Under the pieces are notes generated by a model that was given only the letters and a program-made list of their open reading frames with translations, was not told the origin of the DNA and searched no databases. The translations under genes were made by a program, and so were the position numbers. From contig NZ_CP047242.1 of NCBI RefSeq assembly GCF_009856605.1, forward strand, positions 2,982,001 to 3,046,000: DNA of 64,000 nucleotides. Direction: 5' to 3'. The stretch comes from Trichormus variabilis 0441 (lineage in GTDB: Bacteria > Cyanobacteriota > Cyanobacteriia > Cyanobacteriales > Nostocaceae). Positions 36,104 to 45,771 of the stretch are shown here, piece by piece (positions within the stretch are counted from its first letter, which is position 1; the number at the start of each line of letters is the position of its first letter).

Positions 36104-36192
36104 ATACCAATTCAAAATTCAAAATTGGGAAAGCCAAACGGAATAAGGGTATGTCCGTATGTATCTGTCGCATTCTTATTTCAAATCGGTAT
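36104..36192. repeat. MITE-like element, ATACC family, copy 2
   Basis: The element begins ATACCAATTCAAAATTC and ends TTTCAAATCGGTAT. It contains TCTGTCGCATTCTTATTTC, which matches copy 1 at 30077-30171 except at a few positions, while the middle differs. It lies between the cupin gene and the dehydrogenase gene. Confidence 0.65.
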
Positions 36193-36287
36193 AAGAATTT
36201 GATGATTACTACTGCTCTCAGTTTACTCTAGGCCATAAATTGTATCTAAATTTAAAGATGGAATAATTCCTGTTTTTTCTCCAATCT

Positions 36288-37634
36288 CTAATCCCCCGTA
36301 TACTGAATTCGGTAAATGCGATCGTTTGCTTCTTCTGTGACTAATAGACTGCCATCAGGTAATACAAGTAAGCCCACAGGTCGCCCCCAAGTGGTTGGTA
36401 CATCAGGGTCTAGCATAAATCCCGTGAGAAAATCTTCATAGTAACCTTGCGGTCTTCCTTTGCTATTAAAGGGAACAAATACTACTTTATATCCAGTACC
36501 GCGATCGCGATTCCAAGAACCCCGAAAGGCTACAAAAGCACCGTTACGATATCTTTGAGGAAAAGTTTTACCATCATAAAATTGCAAACCCAAAGCGGCT
36601 GAGTGAGCTTGAAATAATATATCTGGTGTACGAGTACGCGCTGCTAAATCTGGACGCTTACTTTGACCGCCAGTCTTTTGCCGGGGGTCAAGATTTTTAG
36701 GTGTAAAGTAGGCATAAGGCCAACCATAAAATTCATCCTGGCGAATCCGTGTCAGGTAGTCTGGAACTAAATCATCACCAATCCCATCCCTCTCGTTCAC
36801 GGTAGTATAAAGTTCTCTAGTCACAGGATGAAAGTCAAGACCAACAGGGTTACGTAAGCCAAAGGCAAAAGTCTGCTTTTGGGAACCATCCAAACTCATT
36901 ACCTGTACAGAAGCCCTTGGTAGTTCTTCTTCATCCACATTGGAACGAGAACCAACGGAAACGTATAGTTTATTACCGTCGGGTGATGCCACAACATTGC
37001 GAGTCCAGTGTTGATTGTAACCACCACCGGGGAGGTCAGCAATTTTTTTACCAGTACCAGTGAGTTGTTGTTGTCCTTCTGTGTAGGGAAATTGTAAAAC
37101 CTCATCAGTATTACCTAAAAAGAAGGCATTACCAGCAAACGCCATCCCAAAAGGAATATTCAAACCATTGTCTTTGCTAGCAAAAGTCTGGCGGACATCA
37201 GCTACCCCATCGCTGTTAGTATCACGCAATAAACGAATCCGGTTTTGTCTAGTTTCCGTCACCAATACATCACCACTGGGAGTTAAAGCTAGCCAACGCG
37301 GTGCATCTAGACCTTCAGCAAAAACGTTAACTGTAAACCCGGCGGGGACTTTCAAAACTGGTTTTTGGGGAATCGGTACAACTTGCGGGGCTTTAGATGC
37401 ACTATCTGTAGCAAAGGGTGCTGGTAAATTCTGTAAGTCAATGCGGATAGGTGTAGGTGAAAATGTTTCTGTAGGGATAAGGTTTTTCCCTTCTGTCGGA
37501 TTTTGTGCCAATTGAGCCGCAGACGTGGATGCTTCTTGTGGTGGGGAATTATCTAATGAGGCGCTAGTCTGGTTACAAGCTGCTGCGGTGATGAATAGAA
37601 ACACAGACAGCACAAAAAGCCCAGAAACCTTCAT
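36288..37634 (-). CDS. PQQ-type sugar/sorbosone dehydrogenase lipoprotein
   Basis: This 448-residue protein starts with a lipoprotein signal (LFITAAAC, lipid-anchored cysteine at residue 20) and a Ser/Pro-rich linker. A six-bladed propeller of the soluble glucose dehydrogenase/L-sorbosone dehydrogenase type follows: PRWLALTPSGDVLVTETRQN, DTNSDGVAD, NPVGLDFHPVTRELYTT, FYGWPYAYF and GWNRDRGTGYKVV-like end blades (WNRDRGTGYKVVFVPF). It probably acts in the periplasm on sugars or other alcohols; PQQ use by this organism is not shown. The final codons (TGD-stop) lie in a GGGGATTAG heptamer. Confidence 0.85.
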   Translation of the reverse strand: MKVSGLFVLSVFLFITAAACNQTSASLDNSPPQEASTSAAQLAQNPTEGKNLIPTETFSPTPIRIDLQNLPAPFATDSASKAPQVVPIPQKPVLKVPAGFTVNVFAEGLDAPRWLALTPSGDVLVTETRQNRIRLLRDTNSDGVADVRQTFASKDNGLNIPFGMAFAGNAFFLGNTDEVLQFPYTEGQQQLTGTGKKIADLPGGGYNQHWTRNVVASPDGNKLYVSVGSRSNVDEEELPRASVQVMSLDGSQKQTFAFGLRNPVGLDFHPVTRELYTTVNERDGIGDDLVPDYLTRIRQDEFYGWPYAYFTPKNLDPRQKTGGQSKRPDLAARTRTPDILFQAHSAALGLQFYDGKTFPQRYRNGAFVAFRGSWNRDRGTGYKVVFVPFNSKGRPQGYYEDFLTGFMLDPDVPTTWGRPVGLLVLPDGSLLVTEEANDRIYRIQYTGD

Positions 37635-37803
37635 GATGGTGCGGATATATACACAACCTTCTTAATGTAGGCTAGAAATTTAATCATTGTCGCCCATCAC
37701 AAGTGCGATTTTTGTGAATCAACTTTTTATGTACAGTTTCCTAAAGCTACTATCATTGATGATATTTAACCAATAAGTTAACTGAGATAGTTGGAGGTAA
37801 ATA

Positions 37804-38535
37804 ATGGGATTGGCTGGTGTAAGAGTTGTGTTGGTAGAACCAGCTGGGCCATTGAACGTAGGTGCGATCGCCAGAGTGATGAAAAATTTTGGTCTAGCAC
37901 AGCTAGTCTTAGTTAATCCCCAATGCGATCCACTGTCGGAAGAAGCAATGAGAATGGCAGTCCATGCCAAAGAAATTTTAGAATCTGCTATCACAGTCCC
38001 AACTTTACCAGAAGCCTTACATGGATGTGTGCGGGCGATCGCCACTACAGGCCGCGATAATGATAGGGGTCTAACGCTAGAAACCCCCAGAATAGCCCTA
38101 CCTTGGTTATTAGAAGAAACCAGTCAACCTTCAGCATTGATTTTTGGCAGAGAAGATAGGGGTCTAAGTAATGAAGAATTAATTTACGCCCAAAGATTTA
38201 TTCGCATTCCCACCAGTCCCGATTATCTGTCTTTAAATCTGGCTACAGCTGTCGGGATCTGCTGCTACGAACTAGCACAAAATCTAACACCCCCTGAAAC
38301 TCAAACAATCAGCGAAACTGAGTTTGCATCTTTAGAGTTTATGGAGGCCTACTATCAACAATTAGAATCCTTATTGCTAAGAATTGGCTATTTATACCCT
38401 CATACAGCAACCAGTCGGATGGAAAAATTTCGCCAACTGTATAACCGTGCCTATCTGCAAACTCATGAAGTGGGTATGCTTCGCGGCATTCTACGACAAA
38501 TAGAATGGGCAATTGACAACCAGCGTGATGTGTAG
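37804..38535 (+). CDS. trmJ: tRNA (cytidine/uridine-2'-O-)-methyltransferase, TrmJ-like
   Basis: This 243-residue SPOUT methyltransferase of the TrmH/TrmJ group shows motif 1 PLNVGAIARVMKNFG (16-30), motif 2 LIFGREDRGLSNEE and motif 3 YLSLNLATAVGICCYEL, which form the knotted SAM-binding site. The C-terminal extension with a helical hairpin fits TrmJ, which methylates position 32 of tRNA, but a closely related rRNA or other tRNA target is possible. The gene stands alone with its own upstream region. Confidence 0.85.
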   Translation: MGLAGVRVVLVEPAGPLNVGAIARVMKNFGLAQLVLVNPQCDPLSEEAMRMAVHAKEILESAITVPTLPEALHGCVRAIATTGRDNDRGLTLETPRIALPWLLEETSQPSALIFGREDRGLSNEELIYAQRFIRIPTSPDYLSLNLATAVGICCYELAQNLTPPETQTISETEFASLEFMEAYYQQLESLLLRIGYLYPHTATSRMEKFRQLYNRAYLQTHEVGMLRGILRQIEWAIDNQRDV

Positions 38536-38895
38536 TTCGTAATTATGCCCGAAGACATTGTTTCCCAATTTGGTATAATTCATTGTCTAATATCTACGCA
38601 AGTATTCCCCAAAATATTTAATATGGCTTAAACTAAACACAAAAATGTTACTACTAATTAGGGATTGGGTACTGGTTACTGGGGACTGGAAAGAGGTTAG
38701 TTCAAGTCTATAGATTTGCTCATAGTTCCTATCCCTTATTTTCCTGATAGGGAAAAGCCTACAACCAAAGGATGACAATGTTTCTTTCCCAATTCCCAGT
38801 CCCTAATCCCCAATCCCCAATTCAACCAGCCGATGGCGTAAGTTTTGAATCGGGAGTCGGCAGAAAACAATTTGAGTGGGTCACAAGGAGTGGTA
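38536..38895. other. Intergenic region with heptamer repeats
   Basis: Repeat units occur at about 38656-38691 (GGGATTGGGTACTGGTTACT type) and at 38788-38822 (CCCAGTCCCTAATCCCCAAT type), in opposite orientations on either side of a 100-base segment, so they could pair as a long imperfect hairpin. The promoter of the following gene must be here. No gene is seen. Confidence 0.5.
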
Positions 38896-40404
38896 GTGTC
38901 AGAGTCAAGTGACAAACTAAGAGATTTTTCGCGGCGACAACCCGCCAACCGCCGCCAGCGATCGCGTAAAGTCCAAAAGGTAGAATCAAAAAAAGTCAAA
39001 GTTCCTAACCAGCAGCGCGCTGGTGCTGGTGCAGCCGTCATCACCCGCTCTAATAATAATGCTGTACCTCCCCCTGTTGCTGTTGGAGGTCGCAGACCCA
39101 AACAAGGGCTGGTTATGCCTAGTGTAGTCAAACCCATTCCCACAGCCAAAGGGCCGATACCCCCCTTCAACCCCAACAATGTAAAAGTCAGAACAGTACG
39201 AGTGCAGAAGCAGCCGATGTCCCAAATCGGTAGACGAGTATCACGCAAGACTAGATTAAAGCCAATGGCCAGAGCCATTTTGTATGCTATACGCTTATTA
39301 ATTGTCGGAGTGGGTATTGGTGCGATCGTCGGTACAGTTTTGTCGGTTTTAGACCCCGCCACTCGCATGGCTCCTGTTTCTACCCCATCGAATACCAGCA
39401 ACACAGGACAAAATCAGTCAAAACCTACCCCAACAGCAGGTTTATACTTGACTCAAGAAATTACCCCTCTCAAAAATGTTGTGCAGCAATTGGCTACTGC
39501 TAATCCTAACCTCAGCCCTGGGGTCTTTTTGGTAGATTTAGACACAGGAGGTTATGTAGATATCAATGCTGCTAATGCTTTACCCGCCGCTAGCACAATT
39601 AAAATCCCGATTCTTGTCGCTTTTTTCCAGGATGTGGATGCTGGTAAGATCCGCTTAGATGAAGTGCTGACCATGCAACAGGAAATGGTAGCAGGGGGTT
39701 CAGGAAATTTTCAATACAAACCAGCCGGAACTCAATATCCTGCCTTGGAAGTTGCTACGAAAATGATCACTGTTAGTGACAACACAGCTACTAATATGCT
39801 GATTGCCCGACTGGGAGGTATAGAAGCACTCAATGAGCGTTTTCGTAGTTGGGGATTAACAACTACAGTCATTCGCAATATATTACCAGACCTACCAGGG
39901 ACAAACACCACCAGTCCCAAAGAGTTGGGAAACATTATGACTATGGTAAGTCAGGGTAATTTGGTGAGTATGCGATCGCGTGATCAAATTCTCGATATCA
40001 TGCGTCAGACAGAACGAGATAATCTCCTACCCTCTGGCTTAGGTGCAGGTGCCAGGGTATACCATAAAACTGGTGATATCGGTACTATGTTGGCAGATGC
40101 TGGGTTAATTGATACACCCACAGGGAAGCGTTATATAGTTGCTGTCATGGTACAACGCCCCAATAATGATCCCCGTGCGGAAAAACTTATTAGCTCAATT
40201 TCTCGTGCGGCTTACCAACAGTTTAGCCAAAGTGAGCCAACGCCTAGTAATACGACTAGTAATCTACCTACAACTGCTTATCCTTCACCAATCATGGCTT
40301 CTCCAGCCACCAACACACCCATAAATCCATCAATTGCCCCTCCCATATCTAATAGTTATCCCGCTCCAGTGATGAATCCACAATATTACCCACCAACTAG
40401 ATAA
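38896..40404 (+). CDS. Class A beta-lactamase-like serine hydrolase, membrane-anchored
   Basis: This protein of about 502 residues has a basic, low-complexity N-terminus, one membrane span near residues 130-155, and a periplasmic penicillin-recognising domain. Catalytic motifs are S-x-x-K (PAASTIKIPIL, near 233), SDN (ITVSDNTATN, near 294) and KTG (VYHKTGDIG, near 391). The C-terminal tail is Pro/Ser-rich. Whether it hydrolyses beta-lactams or is a cell-wall enzyme is not decidable. A TTG at 38845 is an alternative start, but the GTG at 38896 has a perfect AAGGAG six bases upstream, so I prefer it. Confidence 0.82.
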   Translation: MSESSDKLRDFSRRQPANRRQRSRKVQKVESKKVKVPNQQRAGAGAAVITRSNNNAVPPPVAVGGRRPKQGLVMPSVVKPIPTAKGPIPPFNPNNVKVRTVRVQKQPMSQIGRRVSRKTRLKPMARAILYAIRLLIVGVGIGAIVGTVLSVLDPATRMAPVSTPSNTSNTGQNQSKPTPTAGLYLTQEITPLKNVVQQLATANPNLSPGVFLVDLDTGGYVDINAANALPAASTIKIPILVAFFQDVDAGKIRLDEVLTMQQEMVAGGSGNFQYKPAGTQYPALEVATKMITVSDNTATNMLIARLGGIEALNERFRSWGLTTTVIRNILPDLPGTNTTSPKELGNIMTMVSQGNLVSMRSRDQILDIMRQTERDNLLPSGLGAGARVYHKTGDIGTMLADAGLIDTPTGKRYIVAVMVQRPNNDPRAEKLISSISRAAYQQFSQSEPTPSNTTSNLPTTAYPSPIMASPATNTPINPSIAPPISNSYPAPVMNPQYYPPTR

Positions 40405-40869
40405 TTGGCTCGCCTTTTCATGAGCCTTAACAACTTGATTAGGGAACACCAAAATAGGACTTATGCACCCAGGTTGGGGACTTCCAGAAAATAAATTATT
40501 CAATGGGTCAGAGCAAATATGATCATTGTATTCTTCCTCCCCTGCTTCCCCTGCTCCCCCTGCCTCCCCTGCTTACCACAGTGATTGTATATTTTTTTAG
40601 TTGGAAGTCCCTTGTCTTACGTAAGTCCTAAAAAAATAAATTATCCAAAGTTGATGGTTTGGTAGGGTGCTTCAGTATAAATAATTTCTGAGTATATAGA
40701 AATACGATCTAATTATGTTCGGCGTAGCAAACAATAATCAAATCAGATTCCTATAGTTCTCAATCCCCAATGCTCAATCTCCAAACTACGCCATTAGGAT
40801 GAGGGAACACCACATAAATTTCAAGACTATTGTCATTAATTCTTGATCTAATAAAGTCACAATAAAACC
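40405..40869. other. Intergenic region containing an inverted-repeat element
   Basis: These 465 bases are dominated by the element at 40455-40630. The remainder is AT-rich and should hold the promoter of the fasciclin gene. There is no gene. Confidence 0.5.
40455..40630. repeat. MITE-like element, TAGGACTTA family
   Basis: The ends are inverted repeats: TAGGACTTA (40455-40463) pairs with TAAGTCCTA (40622-40630), and GGGACTTCCA (40477-40486) pairs with TGGAAGTCCC (40602-40611). Between them lies a pyrimidine-rich block (40531-40577, CCCCTGCTTCCCCTG units). A related end occurs at 33695-33714. No coding capacity is present, so it would be a non-autonomous element. Confidence 0.65.
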
Positions 40870-41532
40870 ATGCCGGCAACTAACAGCTTGCTAGGAAAAA
40901 CCTTTTTCAATATTTTCGGTGTGATTAGTCTAACAGCGCTATCTGCCTGCGCTCAACCGACTACAGAAACCCCCACTGCCACAGTCCCCCCTGATGCGTC
41001 AACTCCCGTATCAACGGTTCCTCCTCTCACCCCAACTCCCAGCCCCACAACACCAAATAACACCACTGAGAATCGTAACCTGGCAGAACTCGCAAATTCG
41101 GCAGCAAATCAAGGACAGTTTACAACATTAATACAGGCAGTAAAAGCCGCAGGTTTAACTGATCAGTTAGCCGCCCCAGGACCATATACCGTATTTGCCC
41201 CTACAGACGCTGCTTTCGCCGCTTTACCAAAAAACACCTTAAATAACCTTCTTCAACCAGCCAACAAACAGCAATTAGTGAAACTTTTGGCCTATCACGT
41301 TCTTCCCGGCACTTTTACTTCAAAACAACTCAAATCTGGACAAGTCAAAACAGTTGAAGGTAGCCCTGTTACCATCAAAGTTGACCCTACCAGTAACACA
41401 GTTACCGTCAACGGCGCTAGAGTCACTCAAGCAGATATACCAGCTAGCAACGGCATCGTTCATGTCGTAGACAAAGTTATCTTACCCCCCAATGTTCCCA
41501 ACAATGCCAACACAACGCCGACACCACAATAG
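40870..41532 (+). CDS. Fasciclin (FAS1) domain lipoprotein
   Basis: This 220-residue protein starts with a lipoprotein signal (LTALSAC, cysteine about residue 27), then a Pro/Thr-rich linker (about 30-65), then one FAS1 domain with the H1 motif YTVFAPTDAAFAALP and H2 motif VVDKVILP at its end. FAS1 proteins mediate adhesion or surface interactions. It is probably anchored in a membrane facing the periplasm. The gene stands alone. Its 3' flank carries a perfect 13-bp hairpin at 41608-41641. Confidence 0.88.
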   Translation: MPATNSLLGKTFFNIFGVISLTALSACAQPTTETPTATVPPDASTPVSTVPPLTPTPSPTTPNNTTENRNLAELANSAANQGQFTTLIQAVKAAGLTDQLAAPGPYTVFAPTDAAFAALPKNTLNNLLQPANKQQLVKLLAYHVLPGTFTSKQLKSGQVKTVEGSPVTIKVDPTSNTVTVNGARVTQADIPASNGIVHVVDKVILPPNVPNNANTTPTPQ

Positions 41533-41607
41533 GTAATCGAGGGGCAGAGGTGGCAGAGAAAGTATAAGCTAATGCGCGCCTAAATGGCATAACTACTAAC
41601 AAGGGCT

Positions 41608-41641
41608 GTTAACTGTTGACTGTTAACGGTCAACAGTTAAC
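41608..41641. other. Perfect 13-bp hairpin after the fasciclin gene
   Basis: GTTAACTGTTGAC (41608-41620) pairs with GTCAACAGTTAAC (41629-41641) across an 8-base loop. It is built from two oppositely oriented GTCAACAGT heptamer units. There is no T tract on the plus strand, so a terminator role is uncertain. Confidence 0.6.
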
Positions 41642-42489
41642 AAAATTTACGAGGGATTATGCAATTTAAAAGCAGAATAGCTGAGAAATAAATTCTTATC
41701 AGTACACTGCTCATTGCCCCGCTACCTCTTTGAGCGTGACTGTACCTCCGGAGCTTTACAGCACTCATCACTTATTACCAATCCCGTATAGAAAAATTTT
41801 TTGTCTTTTTATTAGTTCGAGAAAAATGTTTGATAGGATACATAAAGAATATTAAGCACAATCATCACTTTTTCTGCATATACCGATGCACAAAATTTAC
41901 TCACTGCCAAGTATATTATACGAATATTGTATTTTTTTTATCAGGCATCTAAGTAATCAAGATAAACACCAGGTTTGTGAGTCATGGGTTGATGCCAGCC
42001 ACAGACCAAAAAAGTATTTGTTAAGCTTGTAGAGCAAAGCTCAATTTCTTCTTGCCTGTAACGTGAGCCTGACTATGCTTAAGGATTAAATCTCACAAGA
42101 TAATAAATCCTGTTGAGAACTAACGTAGTTTATTTCACACTTTCCTCATATCAAGTCAGACAGTTAAAAGTCTCCAATATAATCAATTCACTTGACTTCT
42201 ATTTACACAGGACGTTGCTAGTATTAGATAATATCCTGCTACTAGGCTGCTGATATATTACTATTTCGTCTTGGAGAAGGTTACATATTTTGTCTGTATT
42301 CGATAAAGTTTTGCCTTAAGTAGACAAATATCTGTAATTTTAAATGTCAAAGTCCTTTTGAATTGATTAAAATATCGTTGGATACAATAATAAGAGTTTG
42401 TCAAGATTCAGAGGTTGAAAATCTCGGCGATACGCTAATGTGTGAATAAGACCAAATTTGTGAAATCTCAACCGCTAGTCGTTTGGCTA

Positions 42490-42520
42490 GTTAGCTCATA
42501 GCTTTTTACTACGAGCTAAC
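42490..42520. other. Inverted repeat in the sigA upstream region
   Basis: GTTAGCTC and GAGCTAAC form an 8-bp perfect stem with a 15-base loop containing TTTTT. It could be a hairpin in a long sigA leader transcript or a protein-binding site. Confidence 0.45.
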
Positions 42521-43248
42521 AGTGACAAACACGCAAAAAGTTAAGTTTCTGAAAAGAAGGATCATTTCTCTAGCTGTATGCACATTGTTGGAAGACCTAT
42601 TCAATTCTCCGGACTAATTTATTTATGAAGGAAATGTAAAAATGGGTGCGTTCATAATTCTTGCCTCAGTTAACTTGAAGTACACTGTTTCTAAGTAATT
42701 TATGTTTCACACAATACCAGAAATTGTATGAAGGCAACTTTAATTTCCTGAGAATGTAAAGATAATGCCACAGCAATTGCAAGAAGCTTTAGAGAAAATT
42801 TAAGGGGATTACTACCATTTACAATATCTTTTTGATATTGGAGCCTCGACCCTACTTAATCAGTTCATGATTAACACACAAAAAGAGTGCAATTTCTGTG
42901 AAACAGGCTACAATCGGAAGAGTCTTTATAGGAAAATATGCCGACAGTCATAAATCATTTGTTATGAAGGGGTAATTTTTTTTATCAAGACCAGTTTTTT
43001 CAGACAAGCCACTTAAAAGTGATATGCGAAGGCAACACTTTTGGTTTGTACTCAAATGAGTAAGTCAGCATTTAATGTGACTTTTCACACTCAGCCAGAA
43101 GTTTCTCTTTTATGAGGAACAAAACGTCCGAAAAAGATTAGGGAAATGAACTTAAAACCCTATCTTCGGTTGTTAACTAGCTCGTTTTAAAAAGAGCAGT
43201 AAAACCATCTTGAGTAATTGATTCTGCAAGGAGCATGAGGAACGCGGC

Positions 43249-44421
43249 ATGAACCAGGCTAACAACGTACTCGATAGCATTTATCAGCCTGACCTAGAAA
43301 TAATGAATCAGCCTGAAATCGAGTTAGATGACCTCCTCATTGAAGAAGATGAGGATTTGTTGCTCGCTGATGATGGCGACATTGATGAGTTTTTAGAGCC
43401 TCAGACTGATGAGGACGACGCAAAGTCTGGAAAAGCCGCTAAGTCGCGTCGTCGGACACAAAGCAAGAAAAAGCACTACACAGAAGATTCAATTCGTCTG
43501 TATTTGCAAGAAATTGGTCGAATTCGTTTGTTGCGGGCAGATGAAGAAATTGAACTTGCTAGAAAAATCGCTGACTTATTAGAATTAGAACGGGTGCGGG
43601 AGCGACTGTCAGAAAAGTTAGAACGTGATCCCCGTGACAGTGAATGGGCAGAAGCCGTACAATTGCCCTTGCCAGCCTTTCGTTATCGCTTGCACATTGG
43701 CCGCAGAGCAAAAGATAAAATGGTGCAATCAAACTTGCGCCTTGTGGTTTCAATTGCCAAGAAATATATGAATCGTGGTTTATCATTCCAAGACTTGATT
43801 CAGGAAGGTAGTCTGGGTTTGATTCGTGCGGCTGAGAAGTTCGATCATGAGAAAGGTTATAAGTTCTCCACCTACGCTACTTGGTGGATTCGCCAGGCAA
43901 TTACTAGAGCGATCGCTGACCAATCCCGCACCATCCGCCTACCAGTCCACCTCTACGAAACCATCTCCCGCATTAAGAAAACCACCAAGTTGCTGTCTCA
44001 AGAAATGGGACGCAAACCTACGGAGGAAGAAATCGCTACTCGTATGGAAATGACCATCGAGAAACTGCGGTTCATCGCTAAATCTGCTCAGTTACCAATT
44101 TCATTAGAAACACCCATTGGTAAAGAAGAAGATTCTCGCTTAGGTGATTTTATCGAATCCGACGGCGAAACCCCAGAAGACCAGGTTTCTAAAAACCTGC
44201 TAAGGGAAGATTTAGAAAAAGTCCTCGATAGCCTTAGCCCTCGTGAACGCGATGTTCTCCGCCTACGCTACGGTTTAGATGACGGTCGGATGAAGACTTT
44301 AGAGGAAATTGGACAAATCTTCAACGTCACCCGTGAACGGATTCGGCAAATCGAAGCCAAAGCCCTCCGTAAATTACGCCACCCCAACCGCAACAGCGTC
44401 CTGAAAGAATATATTCGTTAG
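43249..44421 (+). CDS. sigA: Principal RNA polymerase sigma factor SigA (group 1, RpoD)
   Basis: This 390-residue vegetative sigma factor has an acidic N-terminus (residues 1-65), region 1.2 ([19 protein letters not shown]), region 2 for -10 recognition ([37 protein letters not shown]), region 3 and region 4.2 helix-turn-helix ([20 protein letters not shown], then [11 protein letters not shown]). Length and sequence match the Anabaena/Nostoc SigA. The ATG has GAGG ten bases upstream. The TAG stop at 44419-44421 leads directly into a GTCAGTTGTCAGTG repeat, and a strong terminator follows at 44475. Confidence 0.97.
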   Translation: MNQANNVLDSIYQPDLEIMNQPEIELDDLLIEEDEDLLLADDGDIDEFLEPQTDEDDAKSGKAAKSRRRTQSKKKHYTEDSIRLYLQEIGRIRLLRADEEIELARKIADLLELERVRERLSEKLERDPRDSEWAEAVQLPLPAFRYRLHIGRRAKDKMVQSNLRLVVSIAKKYMNRGLSFQDLIQEGSLGLIRAAEKFDHEKGYKFSTYATWWIRQAITRAIADQSRTIRLPVHLYETISRIKKTTKLLSQEMGRKPTEEEIATRMEMTIEKLRFIAKSAQLPISLETPIGKEEDSRLGDFIESDGETPEDQVSKNLLREDLEKVLDSLSPRERDVLRLRYGLDDGRMKTLEEIGQIFNVTRERIRQIEAKALRKLRHPNRNSVLKEYIR

Positions 44422-44474
44422 TCAGTTGTCAGTGTTCGGTTGTTTTTACTATTGACCACTGACAAATAACTTAA

Positions 44475-44510
44475 AAACCTGGCAGTACTAATACACTGTC
44501 AGGTTTTTTC
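44475..44510 (+). terminator. Rho-independent terminator of sigA
   Basis: AAACCTGGCAGT (44475-44486) pairs with ACTGTCAGGTTT (44495-44506) over 12 bp with one G-T pair and an 8-base loop, and the stem runs into TTTTTT. Confidence 0.9.
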
Positions 44511-44540
44511 GTTTATTTTTTATTATCTACTTTCTCGTGC

Positions 44541-44720
44541 TTAGAGGATTCCCCAGAAGTGGAGGAAGCCTTGACCAGAGAATAGTTCGATTAATATGGC
44601 TGCTAAAAAGCCAATCATTGCTAGGCGACCGTTCCAGATTTCAGCTTGGGGAGTAAAGCCCCAGCGCCAAGAATTGCGGTCTTCAACTACTGAAGCAGAG
44701 ATTTTTGTTGTGTCTGTCAT
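44541..44720 (-). CDS. High-light-inducible protein (one-helix Chl a/b-binding family)
   Basis: This 59-residue single-span protein has the chlorophyll-binding motif [19 protein letters not shown]. Such proteins bind chlorophyll and carotenoid at thylakoids and protect photosystem assembly under stress. Starting at the ATG at 44720 gives GGAG eight bases upstream; the GTG at 44729 would add three residues and break that spacing. The gene is convergent with sigA, with the sigA terminator between. Its promoter lies in 44730-45211; no regulatory box is evident. Confidence 0.93.
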   Translation of the reverse strand: MTDTTKISASVVEDRNSWRWGFTPQAEIWNGRLAMIGFLAAILIELFSGQGFLHFWGIL

Positions 44721-44729
44721 GGGTGGCAC

Positions 44730-45211
44730 TCCAAACTTATTTTTATAAGGATTATTGCCGTATGTAAATTAATATAACAATATTTTTCGTAAATGCAACA
44801 TTTATTTACAGTTCTGTTGCAATTAATTTATGCCAACATTTTAGTTCATAAAAAATAACCTTTGTAAATCTGTCTAAAGATAGATATATATGGAAATCAC
44901 AACAGACACATTTAGTAATATAAAAATATATCTATTGCTAAATAGAAGCAATAATTTCAGCAAAAAAGTAGTTGATTGCCGGAATAAAAGTTATTTATGC
45001 GCCTAGCTAACTCTAATAATTGCTGGCTTTTTAGGAATTACTAGCATTTAATACAGACATCAAAGAACTGGGGATTTGATGGTGACAAGAGCGATCGCCA
45101 TTTTCAGCCACCAAAAAATCAGAGTTCATACAAAGTTTTAAACTATTTGACAAATGTCTGTGCTTTTGGATGCTGGGGATTTAAAATCTTATACGTGATC
45201 GCTTGATGTAG
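44730..45211. other. Intergenic region upstream of the HLIP gene
   Basis: These 480 AT-rich bases hold the HLIP promoter and the 3' flank of the Toprim-type gene. One HIP1-like site lies near 45091. No gene and no strong hairpin are seen. Confidence 0.45.
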
Positions 45212-45769
45212 TTATCTTCCTGGTTCTTCCTGCCATGCCAACCAGGTATGAATTTTGGCTTTATCAATACGAGCATCTATAAATGATGCTCCCTTAATTT
45301 TCGCCTCTGCTACAACTTCCTGGGCATACATCCATAGTGGCTCACTCTCATCTGGAATCATGTAAGCTAAAAAAGTCTCTAACATTCCTTGCATTAGGTT
45401 ATCTGGCATTATCCAAACACCAAACTTAATTCCTGTGTTTGTAGTGTGAATTAGTCCTGTTGTGGGTATTTCTTCAGGAATGTCAAGAATACTATCTAAA
45501 CAAGCTTCTCTAATACTTTGCCAACGTGTTTGAGGCTTATCATCTGCATCCACCATTAAACCCAGATGAGTCAGTCCTGACGCTTGCAATTCAGTAGATA
45601 CAAGGTCTGAATTGATGTTGGTATAACCACCATAATCTTCGATGGTGACGATCGCTTCCTTCTTGTTATTTCCCCAAACTATTCCGTTTTTTTCTATCAG
45701 TTCTGGTATAACTCGGAGGTCATCTTTTCCTTCAACTAAAAGCTTCTTAGCTATGTAACCTCTCGCCAT
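45212..45769 (-). CDS. DUF3226-like Toprim-domain protein, partner of the adjacent ATPase
   Basis: This 185-residue protein has the Toprim signature: a conserved glutamate in KKLLVEGKDDLRV (E13) and the D-x-D motif in LGLMVDADDK (D74, D76). The rest (FGVWIMPDNLMQGMLETFL, then SFIDARIDKAKIHTWLAW) fits DUF3226, a family of Toprim-like proteins paired with AAA ATPases. The start is two bases after the ATPase stop, so the two genes form one operon. Together they resemble a split OLD nuclease or the ATPase/Toprim pair of PARIS anti-phage systems, in which a different Toprim family (DUF4435) is used. Defence is an inference. Confidence 0.82.
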   Translation of the reverse strand: MARGYIAKKLLVEGKDDLRVIPELIEKNGIVWGNNKKEAIVTIEDYGGYTNINSDLVSTELQASGLTHLGLMVDADDKPQTRWQSIREACLDSILDIPEEIPTTGLIHTTNTGIKFGVWIMPDNLMQGMLETFLAYMIPDESEPLWMYAQEVVAEAKIKGASFIDARIDKAKIHTWLAWQEEPGR

Positions 45770-45771
45770 TA

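Larger units (their letters stand above)
41533..43248. other. 1.7-kb gene-free region upstream of sigA
   Basis: No frame with coding features is seen. Structure includes the hairpin at 41608-41641 and a second inverted repeat, GTTAGCTC at 42490-42497 with GAGCTAAC at 42513-42520 (15-base loop). TTGACT at about 42193 followed by TGCTAG after 18 bases is a possible weak promoter. sigA of Anabaena is known to make more than one transcript length, which would fit several promoters in such a long leader, but none can be assigned here with certainty. Confidence 0.5.
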
